DNA from: Pseudomonadota bacterium
Lineage (GTDB): Bacteria > Pseudomonadota > Alphaproteobacteria > Parvibaculales > Parvibaculaceae
DNA: 8,987 nucleotides
Direction of reading: 5' to 3'
Assembly: GCA_021780275.1 (NCBI GenBank)
Contig: JAJXZC010000167.1
Coordinates: 1 to 8,987, forward strand
A program made the position numbers and the translations under genes. The notes under the pieces are model-generated. The model was not told the DNA's origin and did not search any database. It saw only the letters and a list, made by a program, of their open reading frames with translations. This document shows, piece by piece, positions 1-4,902 of the stretch (position 1 is its first letter; every line of letters begins with the position of its first letter).

Positions 1-72
1 GTCGTCGGCGGGAGTATCGCGCGCGATCTCGATAAGTGTGTTTCGCGCGTCAATTAAATAGCCCTGCAAAAG
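1..72 (-). other. Open frame continuing in phase past the TAG of the 57-aa gene, cut by the window edge
   Basis: Reading on the minus strand in the phase of the 57-aa gene, the 24 codons after the TAG at 73-75 contain no stop. They read LLQGYLIDARNTLIEIARDT and then PADD. This looks like ordinary helical protein rather than noise. No good start codon or ribosome site is seen for an independent gene; a TTG at 67-69 is the only candidate. It may be the rear part of a gene interrupted by a nonsense mutation, or chance in GC-rich DNA. The 12-base palindrome at 16-27 lies inside this frame. Confidence 0.3.
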
Positions 73-246
73 CTACACTTGCTTACTGCCCGGAGAGGAA
101 TTGCCATCAACCGTTGCGCGCGGTTCGTTCTGAGCGTCAAAGGTGACATCGATACAGCGCGAGAGGGTGTCATAGACCAGACACAGGTCCATGATGCTCA
201 GGCCACGCATCGCCTCAATGTTGAATAGCCGATCTTTCACATTCAT
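73..246 (-). CDS. Small protein of unknown function, 57 aa, divergent from an RHH gene
   Basis: I do not recognise this protein. The ATG at 246 is preferred because AGGAAGGA lies seven bases upstream of it; longer starts at 267 and 288 lack such a site. The product begins MNVKDRLFNIEAMRGLSIMD and is predicted mostly helical up to about residue 30. The second half is polar and rich in Asn, Ser and Pro, with no signal peptide or membrane segment. It lies head to head with the ribbon-helix-helix gene at 335, with an 88-base gap full of palindromes, so the two may be controlled together. The gene ends at a TAG (73-75), but the same frame stays open from there to the window edge with a plausible protein sequence. 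This could therefore be the front part of a longer, broken gene. Real coding is likely; function is unknown. Confidence 0.55.
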   Translation of the reverse strand: MNVKDRLFNIEAMRGLSIMDLCLVYDTLSRCIDVTFDAQNEPRATVDGNSSPGSKQV

Positions 247-274
247 CTTCGCGTCCTTCCTCTTCATTCGCCGG

Positions 275-304
275 TTGCACGCGGGCATCTAGCCCGGCTA
301 ATAT
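275..304 (+). promoter_or_regulatory. Candidate promoter for the RHH gene
   Basis: A -35-like TTGCAC (275-280) and a -10-like TAATAT (299-304) are separated by 18 bases. They would start transcription near 311, about 24 bases before the ATG at 335. The -35 is weak, with 3 of 6 matches to the sigma70 consensus, and the -10 matches 4 of 6. Support comes mainly from its position and from palindromes that overlap the -10. Confidence 0.35.
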
Positions 305-305
305 C

Positions 306-343
306 TGACGACAAATATTACCGGGTGTAAATAGATGTCGTCA
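306..343. promoter_or_regulatory. Candidate operator: 14-base inverted repeat over the RHH start codon
   Basis: TGACGACA (306-313) and TGTCGTCA (336-343) are perfect reverse complements. Inside them TATT (316-319) matches AATA (330-333), so the two 14-base arms agree at 12 positions around a 10-base centre. The right arm includes the ATG of the RHH gene. A second inverted repeat overlaps it: CCCGG plus TAATAT (293-304, one bulged base) against ATATTA plus CCGGG (315-325). An 11-base palindrome, TAGCCCGGCTA, lies at 290-300. RHH proteins bind such repeats and often repress their own genes, so autoregulation is a reasonable inference. An RNA switch that hides the start codon is the alternative. 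Confidence 0.5.
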
Positions 344-344
344 A
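315..344 (-). promoter_or_regulatory. Candidate promoter for the 57-aa gene
   Basis: On the minus strand, TTGACG (339-344, 5 of 6 matches to the sigma70 -35) and TAATAT (315-320) are separated by 18 bases. Transcription would start near 308, leaving a leader of about 60 bases before the ATG at 246. The -10 is identical to that of the opposing plus-strand promoter, and the -35 lies in the right arm of the operator-like repeat, so one bound repressor could cover both promoters. Confidence 0.4.
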
Positions 345-526
345 AAAATAGCAGGGGAAGAGGACGGCCGCCTGTTGATTCAGAGCGCGTCGACACCCGG
401 TTGCCCCGCGACCTCATCAATGGCTTGGACGCCTACGCCGTCACCCAGGACGATGCACCGGAACGACCTGAGTCAATCCGCCGCATCTTGCGCGATTGGC
501 TCGGTCGTCGTGGCTTCCTCAAGTGA
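335..526 (+). CDS. Ribbon-helix-helix (CopG/Arc-like) DNA-binding protein, 63 aa
   Basis: Small predicted transcription regulator or antitoxin-like DNA-binding protein acting as a dimer. The basic N-terminal arm (residues 1-18, with GRGRPPVDSE) leads into a strand, RVDTRLP (residues 18-24), that would enter the DNA major groove. Helix 1 follows (about 25-38, RDLINGLDAYAV). Helix 2 comes after a polar turn (about 42-58, ERPESIRRILRDWL). The motif of RLP followed by two helices, with RPE(S/A)IRR, is typical of short RHH proteins common in Rhizobiales. The ribosome site is weak (GGGTG, about eight bases before the ATG), and the ATG lies within an inverted repeat, suggesting autoregulation. No toxin gene follows; the divergent 57-aa gene is the only partner candidate. 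Fold assignment is fairly sure; targets are unknown. Confidence 0.8.
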   Translation: MSSKNSRGRGRPPVDSERVDTRLPRDLINGLDAYAVTQDDAPERPESIRRILRDWLGRRGFLK

Positions 527-547
527 GGCGCCTCTGCAGAGAGGAAA

Positions 548-561
548 AACCGCCGGCGGTT
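548..561 (+). terminator. Perfect 14-base palindrome after the RHH gene, possible terminator
   Basis: AACCGCCGGCGGTT is a perfect palindrome beginning 22 bases after the RHH stop codon. As RNA it could form a five-pair stem with a CCGG loop, followed by GTTTG, which is a poor U-tract. It is preceded by another palindrome, CTCTGCAGAG (532-541). A terminator fits the position, but a protein-binding site is equally possible. Confidence 0.3.
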
Positions 562-731
562 GTTTGAACGATTCCAAAGACGAGAGCAGCGGACACCATA
601 CTGATGAGCCGCCGTCCGTGGCGTCTTCCAACAGGTAGGGCACCTTCGATCTTCGGCGGCCGATGGGGGCCTGACCGGATCGGGCTCATTTGGAGGTTTT
701 TATTCCGCCAGACGAGTTTTTAGACAAAATG

Positions 732-800
732 AAAAAATCACGTGGGTGAATTTGGGGGTCAATCGCCAGAGGCTTAGACAAGCCATTGTTTTCATTGACC
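732..800 (-). terminator. Possible terminator downstream of tRNA-Ser
   Basis: On the minus strand just past the tRNA 3' end, GGTCAAT and ATTGACC (794-800 and 757-763) can pair. They enclose a smaller hairpin of GGCTT, a GTCT loop and AAGCC (784 down to 771). A run of six T residues follows at 737-732, about 20 bases beyond the stem. The distance to the T-run is longer than in a standard intrinsic terminator, so this is tentative. Confidence 0.3.
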
Positions 801-803
801 TTC

Positions 804-891
804 TGGCGGAAGGGGTGGGATTCGAACCCACGGATGGTTGCCCATCGCCGGTTTTCAAGACCGGTGCCTTAAACCACTCGGCCACCCTTCC
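804..891 (-). tRNA. tRNA-Ser (anticodon UGA)
   Basis: A complete class II tRNA of 88 bases including an encoded CCA. The acceptor stem pairs GGAAGGG with CCCTTCC, with discriminator G. The D stem is GCC/GGC. The anticodon stem CCGGT/ACCGG carries the loop CTTGAAA, giving anticodon TGA, which reads UCA and related serine codons. The long variable arm (GATGG-GCAA-CCATC) is the serine signature, and the T arm is GTGGG-TTCGAAT-CCCAC. Its 5' end lies only 12 bases from the stop codon of the GT25 gene on the same strand, so it either shares that transcript or has a promoter inside the 3' end of that gene. Confidence 0.97.
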
Positions 892-900
892 GTGAGCAAG

Positions 901-929
901 GCATTAGCGGCTTCGGGCGGCTGACTCAA
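901..929 (-). promoter_or_regulatory. Weak candidate promoter for tRNA-Ser
   Basis: On the minus strand, TTGAGT (924-929) and TAATGC (901-906) are separated by 17 bases, and the tRNA begins nine bases past the -10. The -10 is poor, but spacing and position suit a tRNA promoter. The -10 would overlap the TAA stop (904-906) of the GT25 gene. Confidence 0.25.
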
Positions 930-1758
930 CAGGGAAAACGACATCGGGGCGCAACATATGCGTTTCGTCGAAGCCCACCATGACGCGCTCAAGGCCCAGA
1001 CGTGCCGGCAGGGAGAATAGCCGCCTGAAGGGCCGGGCCACTTCCTGCAACAGTTTGGCGAGGCCCTTGCGCTTGATGCCGGGCCGCAGCAGGCGTTCGC
1101 GTTCGGGCGTGATGGAGCTTCGGAATTCGCTCTCCGGCAAAACCGCGACAAGCGCGTCCTCCTGAATGCAGAGCGCGGGCTGCAGCTGCAGCACGAGGAG
1201 CCGCGGCGAGGCAGCGATTGCGCGGTCGAATATGAGATTGTCGATCGGCCTGTCCATCTGCTCGGTCAAATCGAGCAGGCGACGGGCTCCCTCGCGATTG
1301 ACGATATAGCCCGCCGTGCCGTGATGGCAGGAGCGAAGCTCCGAAAGCGCGTAGCCCGGAAAGCAGGCCCGCTTACGGCGGCGGACCCAGACGCGCTGGC
1401 GCATGGTTTCGATCTTGATGACGTCATGGGGCAGGGAGGTCCATGCCGGGGCGGCGCTCAGCGCCGGGCCGAAGTCGGCAGCCAGCCGCACGTCATCTTC
1501 CAGCACGCAGCAAAGAGGTTCATCGCTTGCCAGAAAGCGCTGCCACGCCGCTCGATGGCTGAGGAAGCAGGCGACCTCGGAGCGAGACAGCGTCTGTGGC
1601 TGCGTCGGCGAAACGACGCCAGCCAGATCGGCATCGCTCAGTTCAGCGCCATCGATGGCCCGCAAGCGCTCGAAAGCCAACCCCGAAGCCGCAAGCTGGG
1701 CGCTCATTCGCTCCAGCCTGAGCCTGTGCCGATCGAGGTTGATGACGAGGATGAACAT
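904..1758 (-). CDS. Glycosyltransferase family 25 (LPS-type) protein, 284 aa
   Basis: Predicted to transfer a sugar, often galactose or a related hexose, from a nucleotide sugar onto lipooligosaccharide or another surface glycan on the cytoplasmic side of the inner membrane. Family GT25 hallmarks are in order: INLDR near the N terminus (6-10), AIDG (34-37), CFLSHRAAW (64-72), and the acidic VLEDDV (85-90), whose EDD is the likely metal/nucleotide-sugar site. GTAGYIV (147-153) and PIDN (171-174) follow. Length matches the usual 250-290 residues. A basic tail (about 222-256) may touch the membrane. The ATG at 1758 has only a weak GGA site seven bases upstream, but the INLDR motif needs a start here. 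It is divergent from the GT8 gene, and tRNA-Ser follows 12 bases after its stop. Acceptor and sugar cannot be told. Confidence 0.88.
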   Translation of the reverse strand: MFILVINLDRHRLRLERMSAQLAASGLAFERLRAIDGAELSDADLAGVVSPTQPQTLSRSEVACFLSHRAAWQRFLASDEPLCCVLEDDVRLAADFGPALSAAPAWTSLPHDVIKIETMRQRVWVRRRKRACFPGYALSELRSCHHGTAGYIVNREGARRLLDLTEQMDRPIDNLIFDRAIAASPRLLVLQLQPALCIQEDALVAVLPESEFRSSITPERERLLRPGIKRKGLAKLLQEVARPFRRLFSLPARLGLERVMVGFDETHMLRPDVVFPVESAARSR

Positions 1759-1856
1759 CGCAAGGTCCGGATTTATAATTACGTTGCATGATGATAGGCT
1801 TGGCCCCGCCGAACAAGAGGTTTGGCGCTGAATGCAGTGGGCGGCTGTCCTGGCCT

Positions 1857-1885
1857 ATGACATGCTCCGCTTACACCGTAATAAT
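1857..1885 (+). promoter_or_regulatory. Sigma70-type promoter for the GT8 gene
   Basis: ATGACA (1857-1862, 5 of 6 matches to TTGACA) and AATAAT (1880-1885, 5 of 6 to TATAAT) are exactly 17 bases apart. Transcription would start near 1892, about 31 bases before the ATG at 1923. This argues against the longer GT8 reading frames, because their start codons (1788, 1884) would lie upstream of or within the promoter. Confidence 0.6.
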
Positions 1886-1922
1886 GGATGCGCGACGAGG
1901 CGTCCCCTGGAAAGTGCGCCAA

Positions 1923-2864
1923 ATGGAGCCGCCATCGAAAGAAGATCGTATCGCCATCGTCTGCTGCGCGACATCGAACTGGCTTCCCGCCGCTGCGGTT
2001 ACTCTCTTGTCCTGCTGCCGCTTTGGCGCCCCCGCACATGCTGATTTCATTGTCATGCTCGTTGGCGGAACGGCCGCCGACGACGAAGCGATGGCCGCCT
2101 TCAACGCAAAGCATTCGACCGCGATAAGGCTGCAGCATGTTGAGATCGTCGAGAAGGAGATTCTCGATCTCGGCCGCTGGCTGGGGCATGGGATCCGGCT
2201 GACCTTGAACAGATATCTCGATGATCGCTACGCGCGCGTCCTTTATCTCGACAGCGATCTGCTCGCCCTTCAACCGATCCGCGGCCTTCTCGACGCGGAT
2301 TTGAAGGGCTATCCCCTCGGCGCCGTCATGGATGTCGGATTCACGCCCGATTTCATGCCCTCGTCAGTTGAGCATCTCGACAAAATCGGTTTCCTCTCCG
2401 GCGCACGTTATTTCAATTCCGGCGTGCTCCTGTTCGATTGGCGGAAAACCCTTGCCGGGCGATACCTGCAGAAGACCGTCGCCTTGTTGGCGACCGTGGA
2501 ACATTCGTTCCTGTCCGAACAGGATAATTTGAACGTCGTGTTTCGCGACAATTGGTGCCCGCTGCCGCCCAGGTGGAACGTCATCTCGACGGTGACCGAC
2601 TATATGCCGTTCGAAACCTGCATAAGGCATTTCACCAGTTCGCCGAAGCCATGGGCTGAGGCATCGCGTTTTGCCGACATGGCGTTCCGCGCATACTACC
2701 TGAACAGTCTCGCGGGGACGCCCTGGAAGGATTTCGTCGATCCGCGCGGCTGGCGGTGGTCGCTCAAGGGCATGGAGCGCGTCCTGCGCAAGAGACTCTC
2801 GTTCAGGAAACGGCTGGCTCTGGCGAAGGTTCTGAAGAACGCCGAACGCGTTTCGTCGCGCTGA
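1923..2864 (+). CDS. Glycosyltransferase family 8 protein, 313 aa
   Basis: Predicted retaining glycosyltransferase of the WaaJ/LgtC type, probably adding glucose or galactose to lipopolysaccharide core or another surface glycan in the cytoplasm. The N-terminal strand is RIAIVCCATSNW (9-20). The metal-binding DXD is D110-S111-D112 within LYLDSDLLAL. FNSGVLLFD (164-172), SEQDNLNVVF (198-207) and HFTSSPKPW (236-244, the second metal-ligand region) complete the GT8 pattern. A basic C-terminal tail (277-313, many Arg and Lys) may bind the membrane. The ATG at 1923 is chosen because GGAAAG lies eight bases upstream and a promoter ends at 1885; the frame is open to 1788 but that extension shows no family sequence. 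It is divergent from the GT25 gene and converges on the MFS gene with a 2-base gap. Confidence 0.9.
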   Translation: MEPPSKEDRIAIVCCATSNWLPAAAVTLLSCCRFGAPAHADFIVMLVGGTAADDEAMAAFNAKHSTAIRLQHVEIVEKEILDLGRWLGHGIRLTLNRYLDDRYARVLYLDSDLLALQPIRGLLDADLKGYPLGAVMDVGFTPDFMPSSVEHLDKIGFLSGARYFNSGVLLFDWRKTLAGRYLQKTVALLATVEHSFLSEQDNLNVVFRDNWCPLPPRWNVISTVTDYMPFETCIRHFTSSPKPWAEASRFADMAFRAYYLNSLAGTPWKDFVDPRGWRWSLKGMERVLRKRLSFRKRLALAKVLKNAERVSSR

Positions 2865-2866
2865 GG

Positions 2867-4309
2867 TTACGACGCTGAATTCGACTCTACGGACACCCGT
2901 CCGCTCACCGCATCGCCTGCATCGCGAGGCAGCGGCCAGAAGAAAAGCAACGAGCCAAGGCTGATCGCCGCAATGACGAAATAGGCCGGGCTGAAGTCCT
3001 GCGCGGTCAGATGCGCATTGCCGCTCATTGTAAGCGTCATGTGAAGCAGAAGCGCGCCGATGCCCACACCGAAGCTCAGCGACAATTGCTGCCCGACGGC
3101 GGAAAGCGTCGTGGCGCGGCTCATGGTTTGTATCGGGATATCGGCAAAGGCGATGGTGTTCAGGCTGGTGAATTGCAGCGAACGAAAAAAGCCACCAACC
3201 AGAAGGATCGCGATGATGAGGAGATGCGGGGTCTGTGGCGTGAAGAAGCCATAAAGCGCCATGAAGAAGGCGCAGATGAAAGTGTTGGCGAGAAGCACGG
3301 GGCGATAGCCGAAGCGGCGGATGATGGGCCCGGCCGTGAACTTCATCGTGATCGCGCCGGCGGCGCCTGCGAAAGTAATCATGCCCGATGCGAAGGGCGT
3401 GAGGCCGAATCCGAGCTGCAACATCATGGGCGTGAGGAAGGGCAGCGCGCCGATCCCCATGCGGAAAAGAAACCCGCCCAGAATGCTGGCGCCAAAAGTC
3501 TGCACACGAAGCACTGAAAGGTCGATGATCGGCGCGGCATTCACGCGCGTATGGCGGTAATAGAGCGCGAGGAGGGCGACGCCCACCGACAGAAGAGAGA
3601 CGATGACCGGCGTCGGCAGGATGCCGCGTCCGACATTCTCGAAGCCGAACATGGTCGCCGCGACGCCGAGGCTGACAATCACGAAGCCATATGTATCGAA
3701 GCGCTCCTTGCGCGTTTCCTTCGTATTCTCGATGAAGGCGAGGGCGAGCCCGATGCCCAGAATGCCGATGGGAATGTTGATGAGGAAAATCCAGCGCCAG
3801 CTTCCGAAGGTCGAGATGAAGCCGCCGACGGGGGGCCCAAGCACGGGGCCGAGCAGGGCAGGCACGGTGAGCCAGGCCATGGCATTGACGAGATCGGATT
3901 TCGGCACTGTGCGGAGGATCACGAGCCGCCCGACGGGCACCATCATCGCGCCGCCGATACCCTGAAGGATGCGCGCGGCAACCATCTCCGGCAGGCCATT
4001 GACCGCGGAGCAGCCGATCGAGCCCAGCGTGAACACCGCAATGGCCGAACAGAAAATGGTACGCGCGCCGAAACGGTCCGCCATCCAGCCGGAAAGCGGA
4101 ATGAAGATGCCGAGGCTCAGCAGATAGGAGGTAATCGCCAGATTGAGCCGCAGCGGATCTTCGCCGAAGGACCGCGCAATGGCCGGGAGCGAGGTCGCTA
4201 TGACCGTCGAGTCCAGATTTTCCATGAACAGGGCGCAGGCGACGATCAACGGAACGAGAAACCGTCGCGCGCTCTGCTCTTCGGACATGGGTGAAGTCGT
4301 TCGGGGCAC
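2867..4309 (-). CDS. MFS transporter, DHA2 (EmrB/QacA-type) drug exporter, 480 aa
   Basis: Inner-membrane proton-driven antiporter predicted to export drugs or other toxic small molecules. Motifs in order: LDSTVIATSLPAIA (32-45, first-helix acidic motif), GWMADRFGART (74-84, motif A between helices 2 and 3), RILQGIGGA (113-121, motif B), and PALLGPVLGPPVGGF (150-164, antiporter motif C). WRWIFLINIP (171-180), typical of DHA2 exporters, follows. Hydrophobic stretches throughout suggest 12-14 helices; 480 residues fits this group. The start is probably the GTG at 4309, with AGAAAG about seven bases upstream; an ATG at 4288 would give 473 residues but has no clear ribosome site. No membrane-fusion partner (EmrA/HlyD-like) or regulator adjoins it, so it probably works alone. 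Its stop lies two bases from the convergent GT8 gene. The substrate is unknown. Confidence 0.92.
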   Translation of the reverse strand: MPRTTSPMSEEQSARRFLVPLIVACALFMENLDSTVIATSLPAIARSFGEDPLRLNLAITSYLLSLGIFIPLSGWMADRFGARTIFCSAIAVFTLGSIGCSAVNGLPEMVAARILQGIGGAMMVPVGRLVILRTVPKSDLVNAMAWLTVPALLGPVLGPPVGGFISTFGSWRWIFLINIPIGILGIGLALAFIENTKETRKERFDTYGFVIVSLGVAATMFGFENVGRGILPTPVIVSLLSVGVALLALYYRHTRVNAAPIIDLSVLRVQTFGASILGGFLFRMGIGALPFLTPMMLQLGFGLTPFASGMITFAGAAGAITMKFTAGPIIRRFGYRPVLLANTFICAFFMALYGFFTPQTPHLLIIAILLVGGFFRSLQFTSLNTIAFADIPIQTMSRATTLSAVGQQLSLSFGVGIGALLLHMTLTMSGNAHLTAQDFSPAYFVIAAISLGSLLFFWPLPRDAGDAVSGRVSVESNSAS

Positions 4310-4488
4310 GGACGCTTTCTAGCTCCGTCTCGTCGCGGCGGGCAAGTCATTCGGCTCGCGCCTAAACCATATTTTTGTTGTGGTCTTTAGAAAGCCTTTT
4401 GCACCGGGGGTCGACTGGGCCAGAATGGCACAAAACGAAGTGGCCCCGGAGCGTTCCGTAAGCCACACGACGACATGGGGGAATAAGC

Positions 4489-4899
4489 GTGCCGGCAGTG
4501 GATCTCACATCGACCTGGATTCCTTTGGGTATCTTGGGAGTACTCCTACTTTACATGGTCCATCTGTTCCTTCAGGAACGAAGGGTATCGAGGGAACTGC
4601 TCGCCGCTGACGCGATTGCCCCGGCGGCGCCTGAAGCCCTTGTGGCCGCGCCCGTTGCCGCGCCTGCGGTTGAGCCCACACCAGCCGAAGAGAAATTGAC
4701 GGTCGCCGCTTCGGTCCCTGTGGAAGCCCCCGCGCAGGAAAAGCCAAAGGCCTCGCGCAGTCTGGTCTGGCGGACGGCCTGGATCTGGCTACCCGTCCTT
4801 GTCGGCTTTGGCGGGCAGGCCTATCTCGACCACAAGCCGCGGGTCGATCCATTGCTGCAAAGGCTGATCGCCCCGCTCGTACAAAAGGCGACGAGCTGA
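4489..4899 (+). CDS. Protein of unknown function with two membrane segments and an Ala/Pro-rich linker, 136 aa
   Basis: I do not recognise this family. The start is a GTG with a strong GGGGG ribosome site (4477-4481) seven bases upstream. A first hydrophobic helix (about 10-28, WIPLGILGVLLLYMVHLFL) is followed by a basic stretch, QERRVSR, which suggests a periplasmic N terminus and a cytoplasmic linker. The linker (about 38-88) is almost all Ala, Pro, Val and Glu and is likely extended. A second helix (about 94-113, WRTAWIWLPVLVGFGGQAYL) leads to a short tail with DHKPRVDPLLQRLIAPL that could form an amphipathic helix. It is divergent from the MFS gene and converges on the MmgE/PrpD gene with a 3-base gap. 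The linker resembles those of TonB-like or tethering proteins only in composition. It is probably a small inner-membrane protein; function unknown. Confidence 0.75.
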   Translation: MPAVDLTSTWIPLGILGVLLLYMVHLFLQERRVSRELLAADAIAPAAPEALVAAPVAAPAVEPTPAEEKLTVAASVPVEAPAQEKPKASRSLVWRTAWIWLPVLVGFGGQAYLDHKPRVDPLLQRLIAPLVQKATS

Positions 4900-4902
4900 A
4901 CC

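Larger units (their letters stand above)
527..803. other. Intergenic stretch between the RHH gene and tRNA-Ser
   Basis: I find no supportable gene in these 277 bases. The open frame at 375-638 is only a shifted reading of the RHH gene. The left part is GC-rich and holds two palindromes just after the RHH stop. The right part (about 690-760) is visibly richer in A and T, with runs of A and T and a CACGTG palindrome at 740-745. The 7-mer CGCCAGA occurs at 706-712 and 764-770, and inverted at the tRNA 3' end (802-808). Confidence 0.6.

Noticed and set aside
16..27. ATCGCGCGCGAT, a 12-base palindrome
   Set aside because: A GC alternation like this is common in GC-rich DNA, and it lies inside an open frame.
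703..811. TTCCGCCAGA at 703-712 repeats the tRNA-Ser 3' end (802-811), suggesting an attachment site of an integrated element
   Set aside because: The copy is in inverted orientation and only 10 bases long, while attachment sites are direct repeats. No integrase or other mobility gene is present.
1788..1922. Longer N terminus of the GT8 protein (start at 1788)
   Set aside because: The promoter at 1857-1885 and the ribosome site at 1909-1914 favour 1923, and the extension lacks GT8-like sequence.
3551..4294. Plus-strand open frame opposite the MFS gene
   Set aside because: Its translation is dominated by Glu, Arg, Asp and His, as expected from the complement of membrane-protein codons. The MFS motifs on the minus strand are unambiguous.
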